Source of the DNA: Kineosporiaceae bacterium
GTDB taxonomy: Bacteria > Actinomycetota > Actinomycetes > Actinomycetales > Kineosporiaceae
Length of the DNA: 64,000 nucleotides
Direction: 5' to 3'
NCBI GenBank assembly: GCA_016713225.1
Contig: JADJPO010000003.1
Span: forward strand, 496,001-560,000
The position numbers and the translations under genes were made by a program. Positions 16,918 through 25,284 of the stretch are shown here, piece after piece; positions within the stretch are counted from its first letter, which is position 1; each line of letters starts with the position of its first letter. A model generated the notes under the pieces. The model searched no databases and was not told the DNA's origin. It saw only the letters and a program-made list of their open reading frames with translations.

Positions 16918-18021
16918 GTGTCCCCACGGCTCGACAACCCCTCTGGCAGCGCCTGGTTCGGCGGCGTTCTGGCCACCGGCGTGGTCGAGGTGAGCGATGA
17001 CGTCGCCGTCCTGGATGGGGGTGGCTGGTGGGCCGTGGTGCTCACCTTCGAGGGCGACGTCCGGCTGTGGCGCTTCGCCCACCGGCGTCCCGCGCCGCTG
17101 CCGCCACCGCGCTGCCCCTGGCCCGGCCTGCCCGGCACGTGGACGACGTCCCTGGACCGCCCCGGCTACGTCGCAGGCGTCCACGAGATCCGCCGCCGGA
17201 TCCACGAGGGCGAGGTCTACCAGGTCAATCTCTGTCGCCTGGTCTCCACCGACGTCCCGCCCCTGGACGACGCCGCGAACGACCCGTGGGCGCTGGCCCA
17301 GGTGCTCGCGGCCGGCAACCCGGCCCCGTTTGCGGGGGTCATCGACGTCCCGGCGCTCGACGGCCACCCGGCTGCCCGCGTGGTCTCGGCGTCCCCGGAG
17401 TTGTTCCTGCGCCGCGACGGCGAGGTGATCGCCTCCTCGCCGATCAAGGGCACCGGGGTCACCGTCGCCGACCTGCTGCCCAAGGACACCGCCGAGAACG
17501 TGATGATCGTCGACCTGGTGCGCAACGACCTGCAGCACACCTGCCGCCCCGGCACCGTCGAGGTCACGGGCCTGCTCGAGGTCGAACACCACCCGGGACT
17601 GGTGCACCTGGTCTCGACGGTGCAGGGCCGCCTGGCCGACCAGGCCGGCTGGACCGAACTGCTGGCGGCCACCATGCCACCCGGCTCGGTCTCGGGGGCT
17701 CCCAAGAGCAGTGCCCTGCGCGCCATCACCGACCTCGAGCCGGTGCCGCGCGGCCCCTACTGCGGGGCGGTGGGCTGGGTCGATGCCGACGCCGGAACCG
17801 CGACTCTGGCCGTCGGGATCCGCAGTTTCTGGTGGGATGGGGGACGCCTCTGGTTCGGCACGGGCGCCGGCATCACCTGGGGCAGCGACCCGGACGGCGA
17901 GTGGGCCGAGACCGAGCTGAAAGCCGCACGGTTGGTGGGCCTGGCCTCCCAACCCGCCGGTGAGCACGGCGCGAGCGGAGCCGGACACGGGGCCGAGAGC
18001 AGACGAGGAGTCAGGCAGTGA
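16918..18021 (+). CDS. pabB: aminodeoxychorismate synthase component I
   Basis: Converts chorismate and ammonia to 4-amino-4-deoxychorismate for folate p-aminobenzoate. 367 residues, short because the N-terminal region of longer PabB/TrpE proteins is reduced. Chorismate-binding motifs are present: EVYQVNLCR, SASPELFLRR, ASSPIKGTG (the PIKGT motif marks PabB rather than TrpE), DLVRNDLQHTCR and PPGSVSGAPK. The amidotransferase subunit is not in this window. GTG 16918. The stop overlaps the next start by 4 bp (GTGA), so translation with pabC is coupled. Confidence 0.92.
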   Translation: MSPRLDNPSGSAWFGGVLATGVVEVSDDVAVLDGGGWWAVVLTFEGDVRLWRFAHRRPAPLPPPRCPWPGLPGTWTTSLDRPGYVAGVHEIRRRIHEGEVYQVNLCRLVSTDVPPLDDAANDPWALAQVLAAGNPAPFAGVIDVPALDGHPAARVVSASPELFLRRDGEVIASSPIKGTGVTVADLLPKDTAENVMIVDLVRNDLQHTCRPGTVEVTGLLEVEHHPGLVHLVSTVQGRLADQAGWTELLAATMPPGSVSGAPKSSALRAITDLEPVPRGPYCGAVGWVDADAGTATLAVGIRSFWWDGGRLWFGTGAGITWGSDPDGEWAETELKAARLVGLASQPAGEHGASGAGHGAESRRGVRQ

Positions 18022-18866
18022 GCACGATGACCACGACGGTGTGGATCGACGGGCAGGTCATGGACGCCGCCGCGGCGCGGGTCGGCGCGCTCGATCACGG
18101 CCTGACCGTCGGCGACGGCGTGTTCGAGACCTGCAAGGTGCTCCACGGCGAGGTGTTCGCGCTCAGCCGCCATCTGCGCCGCCTGGAGCGCTCGGCCGCC
18201 GTCCTCGGGCTGACCTGCCCGGCTCCCGAGGTGGTCCGCGCCGCCACGACGCAGTTGCTGGTCGCTCGGCCATCGCTACCGCTGGGACGGTTGCGGATCA
18301 CGCTCACCGGGGGAGCGGGGCCGCTCGGCTCCGACCGCGGCGACGCCGCGCCGACGCTGGTGCTGGCGATCAGCGCCGCCTCACCCTGGCCCGATCGGAT
18401 CGCCGCGGTCACCGTGCCGTGGGCTCGCAACGAGCACTCGGCGGTCGCGGGCGCGAAGACCACCTCCTACGCCGAGAACGTGGTCGCGCTGCAGCGTGCC
18501 CACGACCAGGGCGCCCATGAGGCGCTGCTGCCGAACACGGCCGGCAACCTGTGCGAGGGCACCGGGTCGAACGTCGTCCTCGATCTGGACGGCGTGCTGG
18601 TCACCCCGCCGCTCAGCTCCGGGTGCCTGGCCGGTATCACCCGCGAGCTGTTCCTGGAGTGGGCGGTGGCCGATGGTCTGCCCGTGGTCGAGCGCGATGT
18701 GCCGGTGGCCGCGTTGTCTCGGGCGCGCGACGTCCTGCTGACCAGCTCGACGCGCAACGTGCAGCAGGTGCAGACCATGGATGGGCGCCCGGTGCCCGGC
18801 AGCACGCTGGGACGCACGGCTGTGGAGCTGTTCGAGCGCTACGCCGCCAAGGGCATGGACCCCTGA
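18018..18866 (+). CDS. pabC: aminodeoxychorismate lyase (class IV aminotransferase fold)
   Basis: PLP enzyme releasing pyruvate from aminodeoxychorismate to give p-aminobenzoate. 282 residues of fold-type IV: LDHGLTVGDGVFET at the start, the Lys carrying PLP in AGAKTTSYAENVVA, and NLCEGTGSNVV in the PLP-phosphate loop. Branched-chain or D-amino-acid aminotransferase is possible by fold, but the overlap with pabB makes the folate role most likely. Confidence 0.88.
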   Translation: MSTMTTTVWIDGQVMDAAAARVGALDHGLTVGDGVFETCKVLHGEVFALSRHLRRLERSAAVLGLTCPAPEVVRAATTQLLVARPSLPLGRLRITLTGGAGPLGSDRGDAAPTLVLAISAASPWPDRIAAVTVPWARNEHSAVAGAKTTSYAENVVALQRAHDQGAHEALLPNTAGNLCEGTGSNVVLDLDGVLVTPPLSSGCLAGITRELFLEWAVADGLPVVERDVPVAALSRARDVLLTSSTRNVQQVQTMDGRPVPGSTLGRTAVELFERYAAKGMDP

Positions 18867-18953
18867 TCCCTCGCCCGGGTCAATCGGTCGCAAACGTGCA
18901 ACGTCCCGACCCCCAGAACCGGGGAATCGGAACGTGAAGCGCGTGCCGAGCCG

Positions 18954-19364
18954 TCAGGAGAGCAGTCGAGCGAGCGTGGACTCCAGGTCGAGGTGGGCGC
19001 TCTCCTCGCCGTCCGGCACCACGGCAGCGGTGCGGTCGAGGAAGGCACGGACGTCGTCCGCAGCGGCCTCGAGCACGGCCTGGCCGTCAGGGGAGGTCAG
19101 CGAGATCATCAGCAGCTCGCGGCCGGTACCCCAGGAGGGCCAGACGTGAACGTCCCCGTCGCCGACGGGGGAGATCAGGCCGGTACGCAGCAGATCGCGG
19201 GCGAAGACCCACTCGACCTCCATGCCGTCGCCGGAGAACACGGCGCGGACGGCGTACGGGTCGGCGGCGCTGTACCGAAGGCTGACGGGCAGCGGCACCG
19301 CGTCGGCGTCAGCGACGACCAGGCGAAGATGGACCGACGCCTCGACGTCCACGTGCGGGTGCAT
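18954..19364 (-). CDS. ssgB: SsgA-like sporulation/cell division regulator (SsgB type)
   Basis: 136 residues, the length of SsgB. Typical SALP features: basic/hydrophobic strands with VPLPVSLRYSAADPYAVRAVF, then VEWVFARDLLRTGL and an acidic C-terminus. In Streptomyces SsgB recruits FtsZ to future septa; SALPs occur in actinomycetes with sporulation or complex morphology. ATG 19364 has GAGGAG 4 nt upstream. Upstream in-frame starts would overlap the divergent PGPGW gene. Assignment to SsgB rather than another SALP rests on length and on this neighbourhood. Confidence 0.88.
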   Translation of the reverse strand: MHPHVDVEASVHLRLVVADADAVPLPVSLRYSAADPYAVRAVFSGDGMEVEWVFARDLLRTGLISPVGDGDVHVWPSWGTGRELLMISLTSPDGQAVLEAAADDVRAFLDRTAAVVPDGEESAHLDLESTLARLLS

Positions 19365-19466
19365 GCTGCTCCTCGATCTCGGTTCGGCCCCCTGTCGGCC
19401 CGACGTCGGCACCTTTCCCTTCGCCACCTCCGGTGAAACCTCGGGGCTGCGACTTACAGTGAAAGC

Positions 19467-19985
19467 GTGCCTGTCGAACCGTCTCGCGATGAACAGCATT
19501 CCACTCTTGGTGCCTCCGTGGGTCCTGATACGACGGCGCGTCCCTCCTCTGGCGGTCAAATTCTGTCCAGAGCGTTCCGGCGAGTGCGGAATGCCCGAGA
19601 TCGTGTGAAATCACAGCCAGTGATCGGTCATGCATACAGAGTGACGGTTGGGATCGTTGGGGCGGCGGTGGTGATCGTCGGACTACTGATGGTGCCCTTC
19701 CCGGGGCCCGGCTGGTTCGTCGTGATCCTAGGGTTGCTGATCTTGGGATCCGAGTTCGTCTGGGCACGGCGACTGCTCGGCGTCGTCCGGGTGCAGGTGC
19801 GTGCCTGGACCGAGTGGATGGGGCGGCAGTCCTGGTACGTGCGGCTGGCGGTGGGGCTCGCCACGGCCGCGTTCGTCGGCCTGGTGCTGTACCTGACGGC
19901 GCGATTCATCGGCTTGCCGACGTGGATTCCCGGCCAGATCGTCCCGCCGCTGCCCGGGCTGGAGCAGTACAGCGACTGGAATTGA
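19467..19985 (+). CDS. TIGR02611-type transmembrane protein with PGPGW motif
   Basis: 172 residues. After a polar, basic N-terminus come hydrophobic helices at roughly residues 58-77, 80-95 and 130-150, with VPFPGPGWFVVILGLLILG carrying the PGPGW signature between the first two. Function of the family is unknown. GTG 19467 lies 102 bp from divergent ssgB, a pairing I recall from other actinomycetes, so a link to division or envelope is possible but unproven. Confidence 0.85.
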   Translation: MPVEPSRDEQHSTLGASVGPDTTARPSSGGQILSRAFRRVRNARDRVKSQPVIGHAYRVTVGIVGAAVVIVGLLMVPFPGPGWFVVILGLLILGSEFVWARRLLGVVRVQVRAWTEWMGRQSWYVRLAVGLATAAFVGLVLYLTARFIGLPTWIPGQIVPPLPGLEQYSDWN

Positions 19986-20063
19986 GCGCCGGGGCGCGCA
20001 TCGGGGTCGGATCTGATTGGTGGCGGACGGCGTCCGTTCGCTACGATCGCGGTGCAGCACCAC

Positions 20064-20135
20064 GGGCGATTAGCTCAGCGGGAGAGCGCCTCGTTCACAC
20101 CGAGGAGGTCACTGGTTCGATCCCAGTATCGCCCA
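20064..20135 (+). tRNA. tRNA-Val (anticodon CAC)
   Basis: Acceptor GGGCGAT/ATCGCCC, anticodon loop TTCACAC giving CAC, T arm GGTTCGATCCC, discriminator A. Its 3' half is repeated at 21295-21328, marking it as the attachment site of an integrated element. Confidence 0.96.
20102..20135 (+). repeat. attL-like repeat (tRNA-Val 3' half)
   Basis: Begins GAGGAGGTCACTGG and ends ATCGCCCA. Identical to 21295-21328 except A versus C after TCCC. Confidence 0.85.
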
Positions 20136-20153
20136 CTCCAAACCCCCAGGTCA

Positions 20154-20186
20154 CAGGCCGGTTTCCGAAACGTCGGAACCGGCCTG
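20154..20186 (+). terminator. hairpin after tRNA-Val
   Basis: CAGGCCGGTTTCCGA pairs with TCGGAACCGGCCTG across AACG, with one bulged T. A 14-bp GC-rich stem without a T tract, likely ending the tRNA transcript. Confidence 0.5.
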
Positions 20187-20420
20187 AAGATCGTTTGTTG
20201 ACAGATTGTTGACGAACGTAGGCGGCAGTCAACGAACAGGGGCGCACGCAGGGGGCCTTGCGCGGCCGCATCTTTCGAGTCCGTTCTCGGCTTTCTGATG
20301 GTGGCTCCGTCGATCTGCCGCCGTCGCGACGCGAACCGGCGCTCCCCGTGGAGCAGCGACCGGAAGGATGGCTCGTCTCGTATGCTGGTCTGGAGTCGCT
20401 TGTGGCGGGAGGTGCGTGGC

Positions 20421-20618
20421 GTGAGCACGTCGGCGATGGACACCCCGGACGTCCCGCGTCCGCGTCCCCGGGTATCTCTCGAGGAGTTGTTGGTCGCCAA
20501 GGGGACCAAGCCGATCCGGGGGATCGAAGATCTGGCGGCCGATACCTTCACCTCGGATAAGGAGGTGGAGGAGTTCGTCGCCTTCACCTACGCCGAGCGG
20601 CACCGAGACCTGTCCTGA
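20421..20618 (+). CDS. small antitoxin-like protein paired with PIN toxin
   Basis: 65 residues. After a Pro-rich start comes RVSLEELLVAKGTKPIRGIE, then an acidic helix (DKEVEEFVAFTYAERHRD), a layout common in VapB-like antitoxins encoded just before PIN toxins. GTG 20421 has GGGAGG 8 nt upstream; ATG 20436 is a second choice. Only 6 bp separate it from the toxin. Cargo of the tRNA-Val element. Confidence 0.7.
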   Translation: MSTSAMDTPDVPRPRPRVSLEELLVAKGTKPIRGIEDLAADTFTSDKEVEEFVAFTYAERHRDLS

Positions 20619-20624
20619 TCGTCC

Positions 20625-21029
20625 ATGCAGCCTGTGGTCCTGGACACCGACGTAGCGTCGTTGTCGCACAAGGGCAGACTGCCTGGGTCGCTGGCCGGTC
20701 GGCTGATCGGTCGACGTCCAGTGATCACCTTCGTGACGTTCGGGGAGCTGGCCAAATGGGTCGAGATCCGGCAATGGGGCGCTCGGAGCCGTCAAGAACT
20801 GGCGGACTGGATGTCGGGGATCCCTGTCCTGCCCGGCGATGAGTCTGTCGCGGCGACGTGGGGCGTGCTGTCGGCGGCGGCGTCGCGTCGGGGGCGCCCC
20901 CGGCCAGTGAACGACATGTGGGTTGCGGCCTGTTGCCTGACCTATGACTTGCCGCTGGCGACGGGAAACCTGAAGGACTATCAGGACTTCGTGACGAACC
21001 ACGGCCTGCGCCTGCTCGGGGTCGACTGA
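20625..21029 (+). CDS. PIN-domain toxin (VapC-like)
   Basis: 134 residues. PIN acidic positions: VVLDTDVASL at the N-terminus, FGELAKW in the middle, VNDMWVAACC, and a final TGNLKDYQDF typical of VapC of the tRNA-cleaving kind. Paired with the preceding small gene. Maintenance by such a module may explain why the cargo survived while the integrase decayed. Confidence 0.82.
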   Translation: MQPVVLDTDVASLSHKGRLPGSLAGRLIGRRPVITFVTFGELAKWVEIRQWGARSRQELADWMSGIPVLPGDESVAATWGVLSAAASRRGRPRPVNDMWVAACCLTYDLPLATGNLKDYQDFVTNHGLRLLGVD

Positions 21030-21039
21030 GCTGGGCGCG

Positions 21040-21274
21040 TTACCCCAGCCAGGTGATGTGAACGGATAGGCGGCGGCAGGTAGGTGTAATTCTCCCTCGT
21101 CCGGGCCTCGAGCACATGGTGGGGGAACCAGGTCTCCTCGACGTACTGACGTAGTTGCTGCCGGCCTCGCTGCCTGCCGATCGGCGTCGCCCCCGATGTC
21201 GCGGTACATGGCCGTTTATCGCCTGCGGCCGCCGTCACCGACCCGCTCGACGACGTAGCCCATCCCCGCTCCAA
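21040..21274 (-). pseudogene. integrase (tyrosine recombinase) N-terminal remnant
   Basis: Leftward fragments in at least two frames resemble the start of actinobacterial phage-type integrases: a piece like GYVVERVGDGGRRR and AMYRDIGG in one frame, then RQQLRQYVEETWFPHHVLEA and RTRENYTYL in another, which is the SAM-like core-binding domain. The catalytic domain with the Arg/His/Tyr residues is absent. It lies directly inside the right att repeat, where such genes normally sit. The 21030-21385 gap otherwise holds only the repeats. Confidence 0.65.
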
Positions 21275-21294
21275 GATCGTTTGTTGACAGCACT

Positions 21295-21328
21295 GAGGAG
21301 GTCACTGGTTCGATCCCCGTATCGCCCA
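21295..21328 (+). repeat. attR-like partial duplication of tRNA-Val
   Basis: 34 bp matching the 3' half of tRNA-Val with one mismatch. It lacks the 5' half and anticodon stem, so it is not a second tRNA gene. Confidence 0.85.
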
Positions 21329-21346
21329 TCACGAAGTCGCAGGTAG

Positions 21347-21378
21347 CAGGCCGGTTCCGGAGTGCTCGGACCGGCCCG
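21347..21378 (+). terminator. hairpin right of attR, probable ancestral tRNA terminator
   Basis: GGCCGGTTCCGG and CTCGGACCGGCC form an imperfect GC-rich stem around AGTG. It resembles the hairpin at 20154-20186, fitting displacement of the original tRNA terminator by the insertion. Confidence 0.4.
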
Positions 21379-21385
21379 TGGCGTG

Positions 21386-22708
21386 TCAGGACAGCGCGAA
21401 CGCGTGATACCAGACGGCCGGTAGCCGCAGGCGTGAGCGCAACGTCGTCCCGCTGACCGTGGACCGGGTGCCGTCAGCGGAGGTCGCGGTCACCGCGACC
21501 GCCGCCCCGGCGCGATCCCGCGTGCTGACGACGATCGAGGCGACGTCCGGCAGTGAGAAGGCCGCGGCCACCTGGGCGATCGGCAGCGTGCGGTGCCACC
21601 GGGCGTACTTGGGGTTGGTGCCACTGGTGAGGCTCCACGGGTCGGGCGCGCCGCGCAGGTAGGGCACCGCCGTTCCCCACGCCGACCGCGCGTCGCGGGT
21701 TCGCCCACCGGATGAGGAGGAGTAGTAGGCACGGATCGGCATGCCCCGGTGGAGCACCACGAGGGCGCTGCGGGACGAGGTCTGCGTCGCGGTGACCGCC
21801 TGCACCCAGCGGGGGGCGAGGCGTTCGGCGTCCCAGCCGCGGTAGACCTGGCTGCGCGAGTCGTCCCACAGATGGCAGCCGCCGCATGCTGTCGAGGTGC
21901 CGCCGCGGTAGTCGCTCAGCGCGTACGTCCGTGCTGCGATCACCTGCGCCTTCAATGCTGAGCTGTGCCACGACTGCGGCACCTCGGCGAGCCCGCGCAG
22001 GTACTCCCGATGCAGGTTGAGCGTGAGGACCGCCGCGAGACGCACCCGGGTCACGGCGTCCGAGTCGGCCCGTCGCACCGGCAGCACCTGCAGGACGCCG
22101 TACCGGTACCGCCGCTGTTTGGCCGACGTCGACGCTGCGTTCGCGCTGGCCGACGACACCGCGAGCGCGCTGGCCGGCCCGCGCAGCCCGCGGGCGCCGG
22201 ACCAGCGAACGGTCAGGGCGCCGGTGGTGAACGATCGAGCCGTGCCGGCCGGCGGGGTCACCGTCACGGCGAGCCGACTGCCGGCCACGTCGACCCGGAC
22301 GGCGCTGCCCGGCGGCAGCGCGCTCACTCGCCGTCCGCCGTCCACGAGGTGCATCGCGCCGCCCCCGCGAGAGATCGCCTCGGTACGCAGCTCGACCGAG
22401 GTTCCGCGGTCGACCACGTTGACCCGCAGGTCCATGGCGTCCGGGTGAGCGGCGACGGTGGTGCCGGTGTAGTAGTGCCGCAGGATCGTGCCCGCCGACG
22501 CCCCGGCCCTGGCCATGCCGAGAGCACCGAATTGCGACATCCCGACCCCGTGCCCGAACCCGGAGCCGGTAACGGTCACGGTGGTGTCGGCCGCAGCGGC
22601 CGATGCCGATCGCGGGCTCTGCGCCCGCGCGGACGACGCGACGACGATGACCGAGGCGATCGTGACCAGGGCTGCAGCGCCACCTGCCCGCAGCGCGACG
22701 GCCCTCAC
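21386..22708 (-). CDS. SpoIID/LytB domain-containing exported protein
   Basis: 440 residues. A Sec signal peptide (basic start, hydrophobic core, SSARAQ cleavage region about residue 30) precedes the SpoIID pattern: GSGFGHGVGMSQFGALGMA, REYLRGLAEVPQSWHSSALKAQ with QVIAARTYAL, and YYSSSSGGRT. In spore formers SpoIID is a lytic transglycosylase acting on peptidoglycan; actinobacterial homologues are presumed cell-wall hydrolases or scaffolds. Catalytic Glu of true SpoIID is at the RGL-EVP region and is present as Glu in AEVP. Expected outside the membrane. Confidence 0.87.
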   Translation of the reverse strand: MRAVALRAGGAAALVTIASVIVVASSARAQSPRSASAAAADTTVTVTGSGFGHGVGMSQFGALGMARAGASAGTILRHYYTGTTVAAHPDAMDLRVNVVDRGTSVELRTEAISRGGGAMHLVDGGRRVSALPPGSAVRVDVAGSRLAVTVTPPAGTARSFTTGALTVRWSGARGLRGPASALAVSSASANAASTSAKQRRYRYGVLQVLPVRRADSDAVTRVRLAAVLTLNLHREYLRGLAEVPQSWHSSALKAQVIAARTYALSDYRGGTSTACGGCHLWDDSRSQVYRGWDAERLAPRWVQAVTATQTSSRSALVVLHRGMPIRAYYSSSSGGRTRDARSAWGTAVPYLRGAPDPWSLTSGTNPKYARWHRTLPIAQVAAAFSLPDVASIVVSTRDRAGAAVAVTATSADGTRSTVSGTTLRSRLRLPAVWYHAFALS

Positions 22709-22823
22709 CGGCGGACTCCCCCCGGGTCATGTCGCACGGTATCGATCCCCTCACATCCGGTCACCACGCCCAGAGTAGTCACCTGGGCGGACGTGCGGTG
22801 GACGTACTGTGTGAGCCTATGTA

Positions 22824-22836
22824 ATGTAGTCGACAT
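22824..22836. promoter_or_regulatory. ATGT-N5-ACAT dyad at padR start
   Basis: ATGTAGTCGACAT overlaps the start codon of the PadR gene. PadR regulators commonly bind ATGT/ACAT dyads and autorepress, so this is a plausible operator, unproven. Confidence 0.35.
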
Positions 22837-23179
22837 GGTAGATGCGCCCCCGGAGCAGCTGGGCAAGCTCGAACAGGACCTGCGCAAGGGCGTTCTGGTG
22901 CTGGCCGTGCTCTCCCAGCTGCAGACGCGGCAGTACGGCTACTCGCTGCGCCAGGCGCTCGCCGGGCGCGGTATGCCGATCGAGGAGGGCACGCTCTACC
23001 CGCTGCTGCGGCGCCTGGAGGGTCAGGGACTGCTCGCCTCCGAGTGGCAGATCGAGGATGGCCCGCCGCGCCGCTACTACGTGCTGAGCACCCCGGGGAT
23101 CGAGGCCTTCCGCGCCTTGAGTGCCGCCTGGGGATCGCTGACATCGGTCGTGGATCGCTTACTGCAGGAAGAGGACTGA
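22835..23179 (+). CDS. PadR family transcriptional regulator
   Basis: 114 residues. Winged helix with the PadR signature: VLAVLSQLQTRQYGYSLRQ, then IEEGTLYPLLRRLEGQGLL and a wing containing PPRRYYVLS. A short helical tail fits the small PadR-s2 type. It ends one base before a gene for a HAAS-type membrane protein, the standard pairing in which PadR controls its membrane partner. Confidence 0.9.
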   Translation: MVDAPPEQLGKLEQDLRKGVLVLAVLSQLQTRQYGYSLRQALAGRGMPIEEGTLYPLLRRLEGQGLLASEWQIEDGPPRRYYVLSTPGIEAFRALSAAWGSLTSVVDRLLQEED

Positions 23180-23180
23180 C

Positions 23181-24125
23181 ATGGATCCCGAGGCAATCAT
23201 CGAGGGGTATGTCCGCGACGTCGTGCGTCATCTGCCGCGCAGCCAACGCCAGGACGTGGGCTTCGAGCTCCGCTCGCTGCTCCTGGAGGACCTCGCCGGC
23301 AGGGCCGCCGACACCGGTCGCCCGGCCGATGCGGCGATGACGATGGAGTTGCTCACGGCCTTCGGCCGCCCGCTGGACGTGGCGGACCGCTACCGGCCCT
23401 CCGGCTTCACCGTGATCCGGCCGGCCGACGCCCCCCGCTTCGCCTGGGTGGCGCTCGGCGGCGTCCTCGTGCAGTGGGCGATCACGTTGCCGGTCGTCCT
23501 CCGGGGCGGTCTGCAGGCCGAGGGCACCACCTCCTGGGCTGGCCGGCTGGCCAGTTGGTGGCTCACCTGGGGCCTCGGTGCGTTCTGGTGGCCAGGCTTC
23601 CTGATCGCCCTCACCCTCGTTGCCGCCGCGGTGAGCAGTCGCCGCGCGGATCAGCCCTGGACGCCGCCACGCGCCCTGGATCGCGACCAGGTCCATCGCC
23701 CGGGCTTGGTGCTGGCGCTCACCTTCTGGGTGGTGGGTGCGACGATCCTGATCGCCCTGCCCTGGCTCGACACCTGGGCGCCCGGTCTGCCCCAACCCGT
23801 GCTGGAGGCCTTCGCCTTCACGCCGGACTTCCTGCGTGAGCGGGCTCCGTGGGTGCTGCTGTTGTGGGCGATCGACTTCGGCCTCTACGCCGCCGTGCTG
23901 CGCGATGGTCGCTGGAACCGGCAGACCCGGCGCCTCGCGTTGGCCACCAACCTCGGCTGGCTGGTGCTGCTGTCGTGGTGGCTGTTCGCCGGGCGGATCT
24001 TCCGGGCAGAGGCTGCCGAGGACACGGTGCGGTTCGGTCTGCTGGTGGTCGTGGTGATCGTGGTGGTCGACGTCGTCGCCACCACCCGTCGTCACCTCAC
24101 CGCGATCCGGCCGCCGGCCGCGTGA
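23181..24125 (+). CDS. HAAS-domain-like polytopic membrane protein partnered with PadR
   Basis: 314 residues. The first ~75 form a soluble helical domain (YVRDVVRHLPRSQRQDVGFE with LLTAFGRPLDVADRYRP) like the HAAS/DUF1700 sensor domain encoded next to PadR genes. About six to seven membrane helices follow. Such pairs sense envelope or lipid-targeting stress in some bacteria, but this one's ligand is unknown. Cotranscribed with padR (1 bp gap). Confidence 0.75.
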   Translation: MDPEAIIEGYVRDVVRHLPRSQRQDVGFELRSLLLEDLAGRAADTGRPADAAMTMELLTAFGRPLDVADRYRPSGFTVIRPADAPRFAWVALGGVLVQWAITLPVVLRGGLQAEGTTSWAGRLASWWLTWGLGAFWWPGFLIALTLVAAAVSSRRADQPWTPPRALDRDQVHRPGLVLALTFWVVGATILIALPWLDTWAPGLPQPVLEAFAFTPDFLRERAPWVLLLWAIDFGLYAAVLRDGRWNRQTRRLALATNLGWLVLLSWWLFAGRIFRAEAAEDTVRFGLLVVVVIVVVDVVATTRRHLTAIRPPAA

Positions 24126-24163
24126 CGGCGCAGGCCAACCTCGGATCAGCCCCCGGGCACCCC

Positions 24164-24556
24164 TCAGAACGGGACGCCACAGCGCAACACCACGTTCGCG
24201 TAGGGGGTCTGTTCGCCGGTGCGGATGGCGAAGACCGTGTCGGGCAGGGCGAGCTTGAACTCCTCGTGGGGCACGGCCTTGAGCCGGCCCAGTCGATCGG
24301 AGCGTTCCTCCAGCCACTGCGCGACCGGGCCGCCACCGGCCTCGGTGGCCACCAGGTGGGCCTCGATCACGATCTCCTCGAGCAAGGCGTCGAGCACGGT
24401 GCGAAAGTCGAGAATCCCGGGCACCAGCGCCAGATCGACCACCGGCAAAGCACGCGGGAGCGGCAGACCACGGTCGGCCACCACCACCTTGTCGGTGTGC
24501 CCCAGTCGAGCGATCAACCCGCTCAGCTCGGCGTGGATGATCCCGTCCTGCTTCAT
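24164..24556 (-). CDS. rbsD: D-ribose pyranase
   Basis: 130 residues. Interconverts beta-pyranose and furanose forms of ribose before RbsK. The catalytic His lies in LIARLGHTDKVVVADRGLPL, and FKLALPDTVFAIRTGE and the C-terminal YANVVLRCGV are family features. No ribose kinase or transporter is adjacent, so it is an orphan here and may serve ribose released inside the cell. Confidence 0.9.
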   Translation of the reverse strand: MKQDGIIHAELSGLIARLGHTDKVVVADRGLPLPRALPVVDLALVPGILDFRTVLDALLEEIVIEAHLVATEAGGGPVAQWLEERSDRLGRLKAVPHEEFKLALPDTVFAIRTGEQTPYANVVLRCGVPF

Positions 24557-24693
24557 CTCCGCTCCCGTGGCTGCTGGCCGGCGTGGTTCGCGGCTCGGTC
24601 TGCCCGAGCCCGCGCCACCCTAGCGGGAGGTTTCGGGTCACGTGCTCCGGGTACCGCCTCGAATCGTTGAGGTTCGAGGATCAGGAGGATCCG

Positions 24694-25284
24694 ATGAGTA
24701 CCTGGACGTGGATCGCTGTCGTGGCGTTGGTCGTCGTCGTGGCCGTGGCGTTGATGACGCTGGCCCGCCGGCGCAGCACCGCTCTACAGGAACGGTTCGG
24801 CCCGGAGTACAACCGGGCGGTCGAGGCCGCAGGGCTGCGGGGCGGTGAGGCCGATCTGGCCGGCCGGACACGTCGCCACGACGAACTGCACCTCATCACG
24901 TTGTCCGAGCCCGAGCGGCTGTCGTACGCCCAGCGGTGGCGATCGACCCAGGAGCGGTTCGTCGATCGCCCGGCGGATGCTGTCGACGAGGCAGAGCGGC
25001 TGCTCACCGAGGTGATGGAGCAGCGGGGTTACCCGGTGACGGACTTCGAGGAGCAGGCCGAGCTGGTCTCGGTCGACCACCCGCAGATGGTGCAGGACTA
25101 TCGCGTTGCGCACGAGATTCACGTGCGCAACCTCGACCGGCGGGCGAGTACCGAGGACCTACGCGAGGCCCTCTTGCGCTACCGATCGCTGTTCGACGAC
25201 CTGCTGCGACCGCTGTCCGGCCACGAGCCCGTGACGACCGGATCACGTTGGGAGAGCACACCAGACCGGGAGGGTCGACGATGA
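24694..25284 (+). CDS. membrane-anchored protein of unknown function
   Basis: 196 residues. One N-terminal helix (residues 5-22) anchors a soluble helical domain. The stretch RWRSTQERFVDRPADAVDEA with a later STEDLREALLRYRSLFDDLL recurs in the next gene, so the two share a domain. GGAGG precedes ATG 24694 by 5 nt. The 4-bp stop/start overlap (ATGA) couples the pair. No known family; perhaps a stress-associated small membrane protein. Confidence 0.7.
   Translation: MSTWTWIAVVALVVVVAVALMTLARRRSTALQERFGPEYNRAVEAAGLRGGEADLAGRTRRHDELHLITLSEPERLSYAQRWRSTQERFVDRPADAVDEAERLLTEVMEQRGYPVTDFEEQAELVSVDHPQMVQDYRVAHEIHVRNLDRRASTEDLREALLRYRSLFDDLLRPLSGHEPVTTGSRWESTPDREGRR

Larger units (their letters stand above)
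20102..21328. mobile_element. decayed integrative element inserted in tRNA-Val(CAC)
   Basis: Bounded by 34-bp direct repeats matching the tRNA 3' half (one mismatch, so the tRNA remains whole on the left). Cargo is an antitoxin-PIN toxin pair; an integrase remnant faces left at the right end. An 18-bp sequence AAGATCGTTTGTTGACAG occurs inside both ends (20187-20204 and 21273-21290), and similar GC-rich hairpins lie beside each repeat. This is what a small tRNA-targeting element looks like after loss of most genes. The element can no longer move by itself. Confidence 0.75.

Noticed and set aside
21295..21328. Second tRNA gene
   Set aside because: Only the 3' half is present; no anticodon stem or 5' acceptor strand.
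22779..24641. 620-residue minus-strand ORF
   Set aside because: Shadow of padR, the HAAS gene and rbsD region.
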